Part shown: in pieces, positions 1 through 11,123 of the stretch | Layout: each line of letters starts with the position of its first letter | Numbering within the stretch: position 1 is the first letter of the stretch | NCBI GenBank assembly: GCA_001695595.3 | Contig: MBPM02000017.1 | Span: forward strand, 248,001 to 312,000 | DNA length: 64,000 bases | From: Plasmopara viticola | Taxonomy: Eukaryota; Oomycota; Peronosporomycetes; Peronosporales; Peronosporaceae | Reading direction: 5' to 3' | Program-made: the position numbers and the translations under genes | Notes under the pieces: generated by a model | Databases searched by the model: none | Told to the model about the DNA's origin: nothing | The model's input: the letters and a program-made list of their open reading frames with translations, nothing else

Positions 1-2400
1 TTCGTATTTGAGAGTTTATAAACGATCCTTTTCGATAATGTATGCTAACATTTTTTCGCATGCAAGACGACTAAATTAGATAACAGCTCCTGTTGAATTC
101 AGTAGGGTGCAATGTTTGGCAGCATAAGGACCTGATGCAGTCAGTGCGCGCCGAAATATATTTAACGTTGGATCATTCTCATTATGAGATGATGGAGTCG
201 TCTGAGGAACTACTCTGGCGTCAAAAGCGGTTTTCCCCCATAAATCTAAGCCGCTTACAGTGGTCGCCCTTCAAAGAGAAAAAAATTGAATAAACCTCTT
301 GATTTTGGTCTATGAGGTTTAAATGTATGATGTTCGTATTGTTGCACATGGACCAAGAGAGAGTGGCTCTGGCCGCACGTTTGCTAGCCCTCACGCACAA
401 TAACTCAGTTGTGGTGGTGCTTTGCATCCGCGATGTGCTATAGGGTCAGATGGTGCAAATCATTCTGGTACCTAGCCAAATGCATCGGCTACGGTCACGC
501 TTCCTCGCGTTCCACCAGGGCTACTAGGATTTATCGAACTTCGTCCAAAAATATCAATTTTGCTGTCTAGGCCTCTCCAGAAAATAGTAATAATTACCGT
601 CTTTAGGAGTGAGATGCGGACGAGCGCACCCCAAAAAAAGGCGTTGAATGGATACCCGACATGGTTTTAATTTCAGGCAGCACGGATAGAAGAAGGTCTG
701 CAGAGCTAGAACCCATCAAAAAGTTTAATCTCATGATTCCCAGCTATGCTGGTTTAAAGGACATTGACCTTTGAGCTGTGGGGCAGTGTATGGGCATCAA
801 GAAACGGCAATATCTAAGTAGGTGCGGGGTGTTCTGATTGAGAAGATTTTAGCTTTGTTGAGCTTCAGTAAGGGACTTAAAATCTACACGGCTCAAATTG
901 ATGAGCTCCATGCTTTTCAACATGACTCGTACTTGCAAGCCTGGTGAAGGCGAACGTGAAGGGGCAAGTACGCCATTGTCTATCTTCGTAGACCTAGAGC
1001 CGTTAGGCAACTACTTTCGGAAGCACGCAGTCCAAGAAAGCCAAGTATATCCTGAGGCTTTACGAGCACGCCAAATAAGATAGTCACTTTCTGCTTATTG
1101 ACAGGAGAAAGAGTCGTTATACATTATTCCAAAAGATCTAAATGTGAGTTACCTCGACTAATGGCGTAACATACTTTAGGCCATAACAGTGCGGGAGAGA
1201 CCCCACCACCGCACGTGGAGTGGCATGTAACTTATGAGCGATACGTGGAAGACACAGCAATCCTATACTTGTCATGACTCACATAGCTATTTTCGAGAAT
1301 GAGTGCAGCGTCATTACTGCATATAATGTGGTACATTATTCACTGAGCAATGCTGGTAGAAGACATCGCTTGCTACCTGCCACTAACCGCATTATTGGCT
1401 TTCAAAAGCGAAAGCATTACGCCTTACATGGAGTGGTACCGTATTTACTTAGCAACCCTCGTAGAAATGAACATGAAGGCCAAAGTATCAGAATACAGTC
1501 CTGACAATGCACGCTGACTAAGAATAACCCACGGGAAATTTTCGTTGTATTGCTAGTTTGCTGTCTTACAGACATCAAATAGTCGCCAAGAGATCGAAAT
1601 GTCTGGAAGCGATACCCTACTGATTTGTGTGGAGTAATACTTACCCACTAAGCAACGCTCGTCGTTGCTAAGAGCCCAGTATGACATAGCTGACCAAAAT
1701 TTGAGGTATTTAAAGCGCTGCCTTTTTAATACGCATGAAAAATACACGCTTATGAGTGGGAGACCTGGTGGGCGGAGCTTCTTTCTGGACGTTAGTGTAG
1801 GTGTCAATGCGTCGATGCCAAATTGTGTCGACACGGATATAGAGAAAGTCTTGTTAAGATCGTCAATCTTGTCAAGGGGGAGATTGAGACACACACCACT
1901 CATTGAGCAGTGCAGGGTATTCATGAACGGGTGAGGTTAAAAGAAGACATGTTGATAATCGACGATGGCGCTCCGCTAAAAATCCCTATAAAGGATGCGA
2001 TCGAAGGCAAGATCAGCCTCAACCGTATTCCGTCAGAGGATACTATGCTCAAATTGGATGGAGTATCCATGACAAATTTTAAAGAGACTTATAGAGCTGA
2101 CAGCATGGCCAAGGGTGTAGTCATTTGATCCGACAGCAGAGATCGATTTCTTGCTACTGAAAAATGTTCCAAGAAGACTCTTAGAAGGCGCTTAGCATCA
2201 CGGAGTGAATCTAACCTCCGCATGATCCATAAAACCCGTACAATCTTTTGATAAGGAGTTTCGAGGATGCGGTTGTACAAGACTCAATATCAGCGTTATC
2301 ACCTGATAGAAATATGCATCATGAAATGGATTTGCTTGTAAACATAAAAATAAACTTGCTGGCCCATTATGCAAAAGGTACACTGTCACTTTTTTTAAAA
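1..2400. other. Gene-free flank with degenerate coding-like shreds
   Basis: No intact gene is visible. Between about 640 and 2130 the + strand has short open stretches with protein-like composition (898-1083, 1665-1934 and 1910-2128), broken by stops and apparent frame changes. One such change is near 1925-1935, where the reading seems to pass from one frame into the next. This is what an old pseudogene or retroelement remnant looks like, but I recognise no reverse transcriptase, integrase, RNase H or other family motif, so the source is unknown. Confidence 0.35.
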
Positions 2401-3572
2401 GTTTCAATTGATTATAAACATTAAGCTTCAGAATTATTTCAAACTCAAAAGATTTTTTTCACCTTTATCACAATTTAATAATGTTTTAACGGCTAAAACA
2501 TAAGCATGTTCTTGACACATCATTGAAACATTATATAACCATAAAAAATGCTCTATGGGTATTATTCTTTTTAGGGTTTATAGGAAGCGGTTTTTGGTTA
2601 TATAATTCGGATTGGTTTAGTAATTCTTTAACGTTGGAATCGATCAGATCGTTAGGTACACCAAATACTGTGTGATACGACAGTAGCCTGCGTCAAAGGA
2701 ATAAAGTGGCAGCATTGATATTTTGGTCGACGAACGCATGAGGCATGGAAACTTATCACTACTTTGCGCCAACATTTGGTGTCAGAAAGCCTGGCATATT
2801 GCACACGCTTGCGATGAGATAAACGTGGCCACGATTCCAGTCCAACAGCCATATTTTGTGCATATAGTGCTGCAAAGCAATGTACGATATAGAGTGAGCT
2901 CGACTTTATTGACGGTGTTACGAACTTCTCAAACGAGAGAGTTACATTCAATAAACTGCGGTCAGCACTTCACTAAATATGCCTATAAGGTTTTTGAGCG
3001 TGCTTAAAGTTGCTTTACGGATGGGTGCCTACTATTTTACAGGTTACAGAAAACGGATGCCATGTGCGCCTTTGATTTGTAACATAGTGTCCATCTATCT
3101 GAAGGAGAAGATTTTTATTTAATTCTTCTCTGTAGGCGGAAATCTATAGCTTCCCCAGCTTTGACCCCACATTAAAGGCTGCCTCCGGGACTACTTAAAC
3201 CTGTGCTATCTAAGTGCTCGAGTATAGGCTTTACTCGTAGAGCTCAACTGCCAACAGCTGCTTGGCAGCAGAAAAGCTGCGAATGCAAGCGCCTTCTCAT
3301 ATTTATCTATATATGCCAGCAAGTGTCCGGGTAGTGTGAATTGCTCGTCCTACAGATACGGGTATCTCAACACGAAACCTTTGCGAGTGCTCAGGCAGTC
3401 AATCTTTTTGCGTGGGTATAAAATCGACTACAAGTGCTACCAAGTCTCACAGCACCTTGCAAAGAGGAGGAAGGCAAGACGATTTAAAACGATCGTTAAG
3501 TTGACGTGTGCAATTACATGAATTATTTGAATCAATGTTAGTCCCACCCTATACGAAATAACTCCACTATAA
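2401..3572. other. AT-rich stretch then unassigned sequence
   Basis: Bases 2401-2640 are strongly AT-rich with no open frame. From 2723 to 3007 and 3336 to 3521 there are short + strand open frames (94 and 61 residues) without a recognisable domain; the first overlaps an equally long minus-strand frame. I see no reason to call a gene here. Confidence 0.35.
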
Positions 3573-3580
3573 TTTATTAA
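3573..3580. repeat. Left target-site duplication (8 bp)
   Basis: TTTATTAA lies directly outside the left inverted repeat and recurs exactly at 4224-4231 outside the right one. Confidence 0.85.
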
Positions 3581-3674
3581 GGGAGCCACTAACTTCCGCC
3601 CAGTTTTCGCTAACTTCCACCCAGTCTGCGATTATATAGAACCTCTAACCCTAATACACAACGGTGATTGGCTA
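3581..3674. repeat. Left terminal inverted repeat (94 bp)
   Basis: Pairs with 4138-4223. It contains a short internal direct repeat, CTAACTTCCRCCCAG at about 3589 and 3610, of which the right end keeps only one full copy because 8 bases are missing there. Confidence 0.85.
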
Positions 3675-3889
3675 TAAATACCTCCATAGTGACGAAATAT
3701 ACAAAAGGCAGCTTTGCTCGAATCTACTTTTTCCCCATGTCAATTTGAATGCACGATCTGCTGTAGTCACTTTGAGAGAGGAAAACTCATTTATTTGAGG
3801 ACTATTAAGAGCATGTATTCTAACGCAGGCATGCGTCAATGCCAAAATGCCTCCAGACAGTGTTAGCGTGTGCCTTGACACCACCGACA

Positions 3890-4093
3890 TTACCCTTGGT
3901 TCACTTCCGCCAATGCTTCCTCTAGCTGCTGCGCAGTAACCTCAGGTGGCCACGTAAAGTGCTCCCAGTCAGGACCAGAACCCAGGGCATCAAGATTGAC
4001 CGCGATAGGGGTCGATACAGACATCGATGAAGACATTGATGCATCAAGAGGTGATTGTTGGCATGTTCTGATATCATGCGCAATCTCCCACAT
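3890..4093 (-). CDS. Small ORF inside the transposon (67 aa)
   Basis: An ATG-started frame of 67 residues with an acidic, helix-prone tail (DWEHFTWPPEVTAQQLEEAL) ending in TAA. It could be the C-terminal scrap of an element protein or a captured host exon, or chance. No family is recognised. Confidence 0.25.
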   Translation of the reverse strand: MWEIAHDIRTCQQSPLDASMSSSMSVSTPIAVNLDALGSGPDWEHFTWPPEVTAQQLEEALAEVNQG

Positions 4094-4137
4094 TTGCGTT
4101 GAAGGTTACAGTCCTTAGATTTATTTTTGGGCAACTG

Positions 4138-4223
4138 TAGCCAATCACCGTTGTGTATTGGGGTTAAGGATTTTATATAATCGCAGACTGGTAGCGAAAA
4201 CTGGGTGGAAGTTAGCGGCTCCC
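4138..4223. repeat. Right terminal inverted repeat (86 bp)
   Basis: Reverse complement of 3581-3674 with a few substitutions and one 8-base deletion. Confidence 0.85.
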
Positions 4224-4231
4224 TTTATTAA
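4224..4231. repeat. Right target-site duplication (8 bp)
   Basis: Exact copy of TTTATTAA at 3573-3580. Confidence 0.85.
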
Positions 4232-4397
4232 TGCCGATAGGGCCATCGTCTTTGTACAAATCTGACTAAGTTTTGGCGGAGAAAAAATAATTCACGTCGA
4301 GCTGAAAGCGTGGCGTGTGCCACGCTATTTCACACCACACAAGTTTCGGAAAGGCAGAAAGATTGCTTCTGGAGCATTTTTTAAACCCAGGTCGAAG

Positions 4398-5372
4398 ATG
4401 CTGCGCAATCTTGTCTATACTCTGCCTTGTTCTACTCCATCCCTTTTAGCGCGCGCTTTATCGACCGCAATAGGTGGAGTCAAGATCGACCAGGTGGGTA
4501 TGGTCGGCTTAGGTCTTATGGGCCACGGCATCGCGCAAACGGCGGCTACTGCAGGCTTTAACGTTGTGGCTCTGGATGCCGACCCAAATGGCCTAAAAAG
4601 CGGTATGAAGCGTATTGAGAGCTCGTTAAATAAAATGCAGAGTCGTAGTGTAAAAAAAGGAACGCTCACAAAGCAGCAAGCGGACGAGCAGACCGCCAGT
4701 ACTTTGACACGCATCACGCCAACGACGGAGCTTAAAGACCTAGCCGACTGTGATCTCATTATCGAGGCCATCGTAGAAAATGTTGAGGTAAAAAAGAAAT
4801 TTTACGCTAATCTGGGACAACTAGTCAAGCCTTCGACTATTCTGGCGTCGAATACGTCGTCACTAGCCATCTCGGACTTTGCAGGCTCTTCAGGTCGAGC
4901 GTCGCAAGTCGTGGGATTACACTTTTTTAACCCTGTGCAAATTATGAAGCTGGTGGAGGTTATTCGTACGGACGCCACAGATCCAAAGATCTTCGATGCT
5001 TGCAAGCAGTGGGTGCTAGATATTGGCAAGCACCCAGTAAGTTGCAAGGACACGCCAGGCTTCATTGTCAATCGACTGCTTGTCCCGTACATTGCTCAAG
5101 CGCTCTCTTTGTATCAACGCGGCGCTGCTTCCAAAGAAGATATTGACGTCAGTATGCAGTTCGGTGCTGGTCACCCCATGGGACCTATTACGCTGGCGGA
5201 TTATGTCGGGCTGGACACGTCGCTCTTTATTTTGGAAGGATGGGTACGCGACCACCCGAACGAGCCTGCATTCTTTGTGCCAGAGATACTTCGTACGAAG
5301 GTTGCAGAGGGAAAGCTTGGCCGTAAATCTGGCGAGGGATTTTACAAGTGGGACGGCGACAAGCGCTTGTAA
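4398..5372 (+). CDS. HADH: Mitochondrial 3-hydroxyacyl-CoA dehydrogenase
   Basis: Oxidises L-3-hydroxyacyl-CoA to 3-ketoacyl-CoA with NAD+, the third step of beta-oxidation, as a soluble short-chain enzyme. The 324-residue length fits the monofunctional family. Residues 1-23 form a presequence rich in Arg, Ser, Leu and Ala, suggesting mitochondrial import. The NAD-binding Rossmann motif GLGLMG is at 38-43, with the acidic D at the end of the second strand (VVALDAD). Family active-site positions are present: NTSSL at 152-156, GLHFFNP with the catalytic His near 175, its partner Glu near 187 (KLVEV), and Asn near 225 in GFIVNR. The C-terminal dimerisation domain (GHPMGPITLADYVGLD, then GRKSGEGFY) is complete. 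I chose the ATG at 4398, which has A at -3; the frame is open back to 4317 but only from a GTG, which is unlikely in a eukaryote. No intron or frameshift. Convergent with the next gene, 165 bp away. Confidence 0.95.
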   Translation: MLRNLVYTLPCSTPSLLARALSTAIGGVKIDQVGMVGLGLMGHGIAQTAATAGFNVVALDADPNGLKSGMKRIESSLNKMQSRSVKKGTLTKQQADEQTASTLTRITPTTELKDLADCDLIIEAIVENVEVKKKFYANLGQLVKPSTILASNTSSLAISDFAGSSGRASQVVGLHFFNPVQIMKLVEVIRTDATDPKIFDACKQWVLDIGKHPVSCKDTPGFIVNRLLVPYIAQALSLYQRGAASKEDIDVSMQFGAGHPMGPITLADYVGLDTSLFILEGWVRDHPNEPAFFVPEILRTKVAEGKLGRKSGEGFYKWDGDKRL

Positions 5373-5537
5373 GCTCTATAATCACTCAATGGTTTCATTA
5401 GCGTACTTGGGCAGTTTTTCTTTACATTAAAGCAAGCGTTGTTAAATGATTTACAGTCCTAACACTTGACAATTATAACAGCATTCTATAATTTGCTATA
5501 TTCGTTAAATTTTGATTGCGACAATCGCCAGGAGTAC

Positions 5538-7946
5538 TTACAGACGAGATGTTGCTACAGCTTCAAAAGATACTGTCATAAGAGGGTACTGCCTGTCAAT
5601 TTCAAGGTACCAAGCGGCAAGCCATGCACGATTTTCAGCTTCGCAGTTTTGCGAAATCTTTGCAAAAAGTGCATATTTTAGCTGGTGCAGTATGTGAGAA
5701 TTGCTGTCCCAATGCACGAACAGTTGCTCGATTTCCCTCGCACAGGCTTCCAAAATGTTCATAGGTGCCATCTTCAAGAGCTCAAACACCAATCCTGCGA
5801 GATATAAACCATCTGAATCACTTGTAGTATTGGCGACAGCAGAGGTACAAGCGTTTCCGGTAGGCTGCTTGTCTCCAGTGGGGATCTCGGGACTATTGTC
5901 CACTTTTAAGGTTGTAGACAGCCTGTTCTCCTTAATAAGTAATTTATTGCAGCGGTCAACACACTTTCGTATTGCCCACAAAGCCATCCGTTGAGCTGAC
6001 TTTGTATAATCGTTTTGCTGCTTTGATGGCATCATAAGTTCTTCCGAGTCAAATAATGAGCCAAAAACAGCACCGCATACCCTGATCAAAGCTTGACGAG
6101 AAGCAGTGATCGGGTACGATGCAAGCGTCACTTCAAGATAATAGGGAAAGACTGTAAAGAGCGGGAAAAATTGACCGGGATGTGACATACATACACCAAG
6201 AAACCGATGCGCGAAGGCATCTACAGGCTCGAACACGTTGTAAAGACATGAATAGACCAAAGCGAGTGCTTCGTTGATCAAGGACGCGCACCTTAATAAC
6301 AATATTCGAAGCTTTTGCTGGACCACAAGACCGACTGCGAGTGTCTGGCAACCAGCAACGATATCCGTCTCAAACGAGATGATTCGCACTGAACGCCTTG
6401 AAAGAGAATGGAAAATTGGTGCAAAAATTGATTCGGAGGGAGTTGTCGACTGCTCTAGCTTTAGTTTCAATTGTTGTGTCACAGCTTGCATGGACACATT
6501 TGCAATAGGCGACGCACAAACTTCACGGATGAATTCCATTCGAGAAAGGGCGAGAAAAGAACGCACAAGGTAACGAGTTGAAAACACCTCTAGCAGCGGT
6601 GCTATTCTTTTATAAAATTGTTTGATAAAGGCGACAATATCGAAAGTGAGCACATTTTTATTGTGGACTGCGACATTATCTGTCGACTGTAGCTGCCTTA
6701 TTACCTCCGGAAGAAAAAGATTTGGCGGAAGTACAGCTCGTAAAGCGTCTATTAGAGAAAGGTAAATTTGGCGTGATGACTGGAAGAATTCGATCATACT
6801 CTCGATACAATTTTCCATTATTCGTAGCGAGCTTTCTTGCAATTCTACATCCGGGTGTTCAAGAAACAAAGCCTGTAATATTTGCTGAATATACGCTTGA
6901 TAATCCGCTATCGCAATGTCATCGTAAGAATTTACGCGTAAAGAGAGCATTTGCAAGCTGACAAGGCGCAAAAACGCGAAGTAGCAGAGTAAGGTTGCAT
7001 TGCCCGTCATTTTCAAAATACATGAATGTCGAGCATCGTCAAGATATGCGATACCTAGCGCCAAGCCAACACAAGCAATTGGATCTTGAGGCTTCGGGAA
7101 TGTTCTACGTGACAACTCCTCAGCCGTTGCAGCACTTAAGATCTCCAAGCATCTCACAGCCTCCACACTTTTAAGAGTTTTACTCAGTGCACTCAAAATT
7201 AGTGCTTTTAAAGAAATGTTTGCAGCGTTGTTCATAATATCGTTGGTCTCTAGCTTGCAAGTTGCGACCTTCAAGCAAGCATCCGCCAATTGCAAATTGT
7301 CCATCAAAGAAGCTTGGACATGTTCACGATATGGTGTAGCTACGTTTGCAATGAAAATTGTCTCATACCCACGCATAGCGTGTGTCATCCAGTGCAGGAA
7401 AATCTCAAGCAATCCTAGCATCACCATCTCTAAAATATTTTTTGCAACTCCAGAAAGCGGCTTAACGATCACGGAATCCCAAATTTCGCAACTGAAAGCT
7501 ACCTGCTTTTCTGTGTCAAAGTTTGTCTCCACTATTGGAAAATCCCTTGGTAAATTAGTAGTGGTCAACATTTGAAAAAAAAAAATCATTTCCTTTGCCT
7601 CACAGCAGTGTAAAACAGCGAGCTTGCAGCCTAGTTCAACCCACAAAATCCAGAGCCGAGAGCTCATTGGTTTGTCAGTTGCCTGCTGCAGCTTGTGCCA
7701 GTGGCAAAATAGCTGCTGAATTCGTACTAATTTTATGTGCCCCGTTTGCGTATTAGCTAGCAGTGATGCTACAATTTGCCGGTGCAGCCATCCAAGAACA
7801 CGAGTCATAGCCTGCTCTAGTTCTTCGTAATTTTCAGACCCTAGCTTCTCGCGGGATATAGCAGCCAAGAGCTGCAAGGATTCTTCTGCATTGTAGTCGG
7901 GAAAAGCCTGCGATTCGCTAGGGTGCGCTGTGGATGCGCGTGTCAT
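5538..7946 (-). CDS. Large alpha-solenoid protein, possibly karyopherin-like
   Basis: A single 802-residue open frame without introns, reading towards the dehydrogenase gene. The whole protein is a run of amphipathic, Leu/Ala/Ile-rich helices separated by short polar turns, as in HEAT or ARM solenoids. It has no signal peptide and no convincing membrane segment. A polar, probably disordered insert lies near residues 690-725. The pattern of the C-terminal third (a helix pair around VDAFAHRFLGVCMSHPGQFF, then PYYLEVTLASYP) recalls the transportin-3/importin-13 branch of beta-karyopherins, which carry proteins into the nucleus. However, it is shorter than the usual ~920-960 residues and I cannot see the importin-beta N-terminal domain. 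Treat it as a solenoid protein of unknown function; the karyopherin idea comes from pattern memory only. The ATG at 7946 is the first Met of the frame. Confidence 0.85.
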   Translation of the reverse strand: MTRASTAHPSESQAFPDYNAEESLQLLAAISREKLGSENYEELEQAMTRVLGWLHRQIVASLLANTQTGHIKLVRIQQLFCHWHKLQQATDKPMSSRLWILWVELGCKLAVLHCCEAKEMIFFFQMLTTTNLPRDFPIVETNFDTEKQVAFSCEIWDSVIVKPLSGVAKNILEMVMLGLLEIFLHWMTHAMRGYETIFIANVATPYREHVQASLMDNLQLADACLKVATCKLETNDIMNNAANISLKALILSALSKTLKSVEAVRCLEILSAATAEELSRRTFPKPQDPIACVGLALGIAYLDDARHSCILKMTGNATLLCYFAFLRLVSLQMLSLRVNSYDDIAIADYQAYIQQILQALFLEHPDVELQESSLRIMENCIESMIEFFQSSRQIYLSLIDALRAVLPPNLFLPEVIRQLQSTDNVAVHNKNVLTFDIVAFIKQFYKRIAPLLEVFSTRYLVRSFLALSRMEFIREVCASPIANVSMQAVTQQLKLKLEQSTTPSESIFAPIFHSLSRRSVRIISFETDIVAGCQTLAVGLVVQQKLRILLLRCASLINEALALVYSCLYNVFEPVDAFAHRFLGVCMSHPGQFFPLFTVFPYYLEVTLASYPITASRQALIRVCGAVFGSLFDSEELMMPSKQQNDYTKSAQRMALWAIRKCVDRCNKLLIKENRLSTTLKVDNSPEIPTGDKQPTGNACTSAVANTTSDSDGLYLAGLVFELLKMAPMNILEACAREIEQLFVHWDSNSHILHQLKYALFAKISQNCEAENRAWLAAWYLEIDRQYPLMTVSFEAVATSRL

Positions 7947-9714
7947 TTCTGTATGATTGATTATATTGAAAGGGTGAGGGCAAAACGTAATATCTCTATT
8001 AAAGTACCGTAAAGCACGGACTCGTAAGAATGAATAATAGGGATGACCACCTTACCTCTGGGTGCTACTGCTGAGGGCACCGGAATTTAATCCTGCTTGG
8101 CAGCAAACCGCATATGCAGCCGCCTATGAAGCAAGGATTAGTGGTTGATAAAATCTAAATATATAAACCAGTCTATATACTGCAATTTTTTGCACACTTT
8201 GATCCTCTGAATTTGGGGCTAATGGACAGTCATTCATGGGAAAATCGCATATCTGCCTGCATTCCGCTCTAATGCAAGGTGTTGTGTGACCTGATAGCAC
8301 TCAATAATCAGCCTTGTGTCTGTGTAGTATCGATTCAAAAGCTACGGGACGAAAGACCCTAATATGCGGCATCGCAATTATAACAGAGACTTGACATGAA
8401 TGAGGTCCACCGACGAACAGTAAGTTTGCAAGCTTGAGTGGAATGGAATAATCGATTAGTATGATGTACTTGCTTGAGATAACTATTGTAGCCAGTGCCG
8501 AACACTGGATTCGTTCCACTACACTTTCGGCAAATAAGTCAAACATGCAAGTGTGCGAAAAACTAAATCGAATTAAGTGCTCGTTATTCCGTAATGGCAG
8601 CATTGTACAATAGTCGGTCAAGTTTGTTTACCAGTATTTTCTTAGCAACCAATTTGCACGATTCTAAGCTTGAAATGTCGATTGGGGTTGCGATAACAAT
8701 CGTGCACCCATTTATCCTCGAAAAAACTTTAAGAAGACATCTGCTTTGCTTAGAGACTGAGCAAGACTGCAATAGCAATGTTCAGATTAAGTACGATACC
8801 AATTGCAATCGGAAAGCAATGCCAGTCGCTAATGGTAGCGATGACAGCCGATAGGAAAGGAAAAACTTCAAAACTTCGCCCGGTTTTTTAATGCAGAAAG
8901 GCAGTATTTTGCCAAATTACAGATTCGCATAGTTTTAATGATTAGAAAAGTGTTCGCCGAAATAAAGCAGTAAATTGCAGGTCTATATTTAACAAATAAG
9001 CTGTCCTCTGTAACACAAGCTGAAATTGGAGCCAAATGCACCACAATGTGCCAGCATTTGTCAAGCCGAAAACAACAGTTCCCAATCGTCCGTCGGTGTG
9101 AGTTGGCCTATGTGACCGTATTTACTGCCGCCTACTAGGGCTTCACAAGTGCATACTTCATAGCATTAGTTTCTTGTCACGAACGAAGCACTAGCTCTTA
9201 GTTGTTTAGTCTGAAGCAAGGCTACTTGCTCTTTTCAAGTTGCGTAATACGCAGCCGATTTTCAATTCGAAAGTATCGTAGACGATGCCAAAAGACTTTG
9301 ACTTATCCGGCAAAACAATTCGCTGAAGGCTTTATACATAGTTAATTACTGGACTTTTACATAGTTAAGCATTTTAAAGCTAAATAGTTGATGATCTCCC
9401 AATAAAGCTGGTTGTGCTATTCATATAGTGTTAAATGTCAATCATTTTAATTAAACCATTTACATAATCAAAGTCGCTCCTTTTTTTTATAATTTTTAAA
9501 CAACTCAATCTTGAGCCGGAACATAACATATATGGTGAATTTTGGACACTCATATTTCTTAATATCCTAAAATCAAAAAATTACTTCTTCTGCCAGAAAA
9601 AGCATTAGATTACAGCAAACTTTAAAAAGGTTCGATTATCGAACTCTTGGCACGACGGTCGAGAATACAGCGTCAAAAAATCAATATGTTCGCTCGGCCA
9701 GGAATGAGTCGCTC
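7947..9714. other. Intergenic region, no gene recognised
   Basis: Upstream region of the solenoid gene up to the first tRNA-array homology. Short open frames occur (for example 8301-8621 on the minus and 8594-8854 on the plus strand) but overlap each other, lack family features and look like chance. Bases ~9340-9600 are AT-rich. Confidence 0.5.
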
Positions 9715-9820
9715 GCTTTATTTTGTGCATCTGGCCCTTTTTTGCTTGCAGAGCTTCTATTTTCATAAGAGCTAGGATACTGTTGTTATTGATTGTATGT
9801 ATAACGTTGTAACGGATGTC

Positions 9821-9889
9821 GCGCCGTTGGTCTAATGGATGCGATGCATCACTCCACGGATGAGGTCGGTTTCTTTTTCTGGTGGCACA
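9821..9889 (+). pseudogene. tRNA-Gly(CCC) relic
   Basis: The 5' acceptor and D arm start are intact, but the D loop is altered, the anticodon loop is one base short and the T arm is replaced by T-rich sequence. Confidence 0.75.
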
Positions 9890-10312
9890 GTGCGACATGA
9901 TGTCAATCACGATTATCGAAAAGTCGTGGCACTCGATCTCACCTGATGACAAATTGGGTGCCTTTTTGCTTAAACTTATGGCGGTATTTTTCCTCTACCA
10001 AGGGTGTTAAGCACAAGCCTACTTAGCCTTGATGTTGTCAATATTTTATATCGTAGTCATTAAGGCAGCCGCATCAGCTGGAGATCATTATGTAAACTGT
10101 TGCGTACCCTGCTGACGACAATGGCGTCACGCGAGCGATACAAGCAGCGAGACTTCAATTAAGTGTGATAAGTTAATCGTCATATATATCGTATTGCTGC
10201 ATTATACTCCAGAGATATTGTGCTTGCCGTTAATATTCACACGGTGGCTGTTAACTATCTTGGGATTTTACGTGCTTTAGATAAAAAAAATGTCTCAAAC
10301 GATACGAGACAT

Positions 10313-10350
10313 GAAGCGTTGGCCTAATGATTAGAATTCATCCCTTCCGC
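10313..10350 (+). pseudogene. tRNA-Gly(UCC) 5'-half relic
   Basis: Preceded by the spacer motif GATACGAGACAT found before other UCC copies. Homology continues to the anticodon loop (CTTCC) and is then lost; no T arm. Confidence 0.65.
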
Positions 10351-10616
10351 GTAATTCTGCTAAAACATTTGCATTTTTTTTGCAGTTGCTTTAAAATTCA
10401 GGTCCCGCAATACTATGTTTGATTATCTAGTCACACACACACCCCGCGCTTATCTAACGGTAGTAGGTATCTATAGACGTTATTGTACATAATCTCAGAT
10501 ATACGCGTAAGCTCTATTTAAAAGCACGTTGATGCATTCTATGCTGCTGGCATTTATTTGCTTGCAATATTTCTGATTTCACTTGAGCTAGTATACTGAA
10601 CGTTCAACCGAATGTC

Positions 10617-10688
10617 GTGCCGTTGATCTAATAATTAGGATTCCTTCCTCCCATGAATGAGGTTGGGGTTGAAGTCCTCAGCGGCGCG
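10617..10688 (+). pseudogene. tRNA-Gly(CCC) relic, full length
   Basis: 72 nt and alignable throughout, anticodon CCC still present, but the D loop has lost its GG, the anticodon stem is mispaired and the T loop reads TTGAAGT. Confidence 0.75.
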
Positions 10689-11123
10689 GTGCTAGCGACA
10701 TGATGTCATCTCCGAAAAAAAATGAAGCGTTACACTCGCACTCACTTGTCAACAAATGTTGCTTATTTGGATTTTTGCTTAGAACAGTCTCTTGACCCTT
10801 TAACAAATATGTCTAGCGTAAGTCTTCTTAGCCATTATGCTGCCAAACTAACTTTATCGTAATCATTGAGACAGTTGCGATAGTTGAAGCGCACCACGTG
10901 TCCCTCTGTGTCGCTCTGAAGGGTTATGTTGACGTCGATAGCATCGCGTCAAAAAGAAATGAGGCGAGATTTCTGTACAGTGAAAGAAACGAACCGTCAT
11001 ATATAACGTGCTACTGCGTCGATCTCCAAATAGTGTGCTTGCCTTTCAATCTCCCACGATGGCTGTTTGATTAAAGATTTGACCAGCTTTGATTAAAACA
11101 CTGTGTGAAAGGATACGAGACAT

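Larger units (their letters stand above)
3581..4223. mobile_element. Non-autonomous TIR DNA transposon (643 bp)
   Basis: Bounded by GGGAGCC at the left and its complement GGCTCCC at the right, with long near-identical terminal inverted repeats and an 8-bp target duplication. No transposase is encoded, so it would have depended on a partner in trans. An 8-bp duplication is typical of the hAT superfamily and of some other cut-and-paste families; inverted repeats this long are more usual in Mutator-like elements, so the superfamily is open. The intact duplication and the high similarity of the two ends suggest a fairly young insertion. It sits about 175 bp upstream of the dehydrogenase start codon. 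Confidence 0.85.

Noticed and set aside
4317..4397. 27-residue N-terminal extension of the dehydrogenase
   Set aside because: The upstream open frame starts only with GTG; the ATG at 4398 gives a normal mitochondrial presequence and family length.
5065..5430. 121-residue plus-strand ORF overlapping the dehydrogenase gene
   Set aside because: Out-of-frame shadow of the dehydrogenase coding sequence.
8301..8854. Overlapping ORFs of 64-106 residues in the intergenic region
   Set aside because: Opposite-strand overlap, no domain, no start context; likely chance.
9605..9952. 115-residue minus-strand ORF at the array edge
   Set aside because: It runs antisense through the decayed tRNA at 9821 and its spacer and has no domain.
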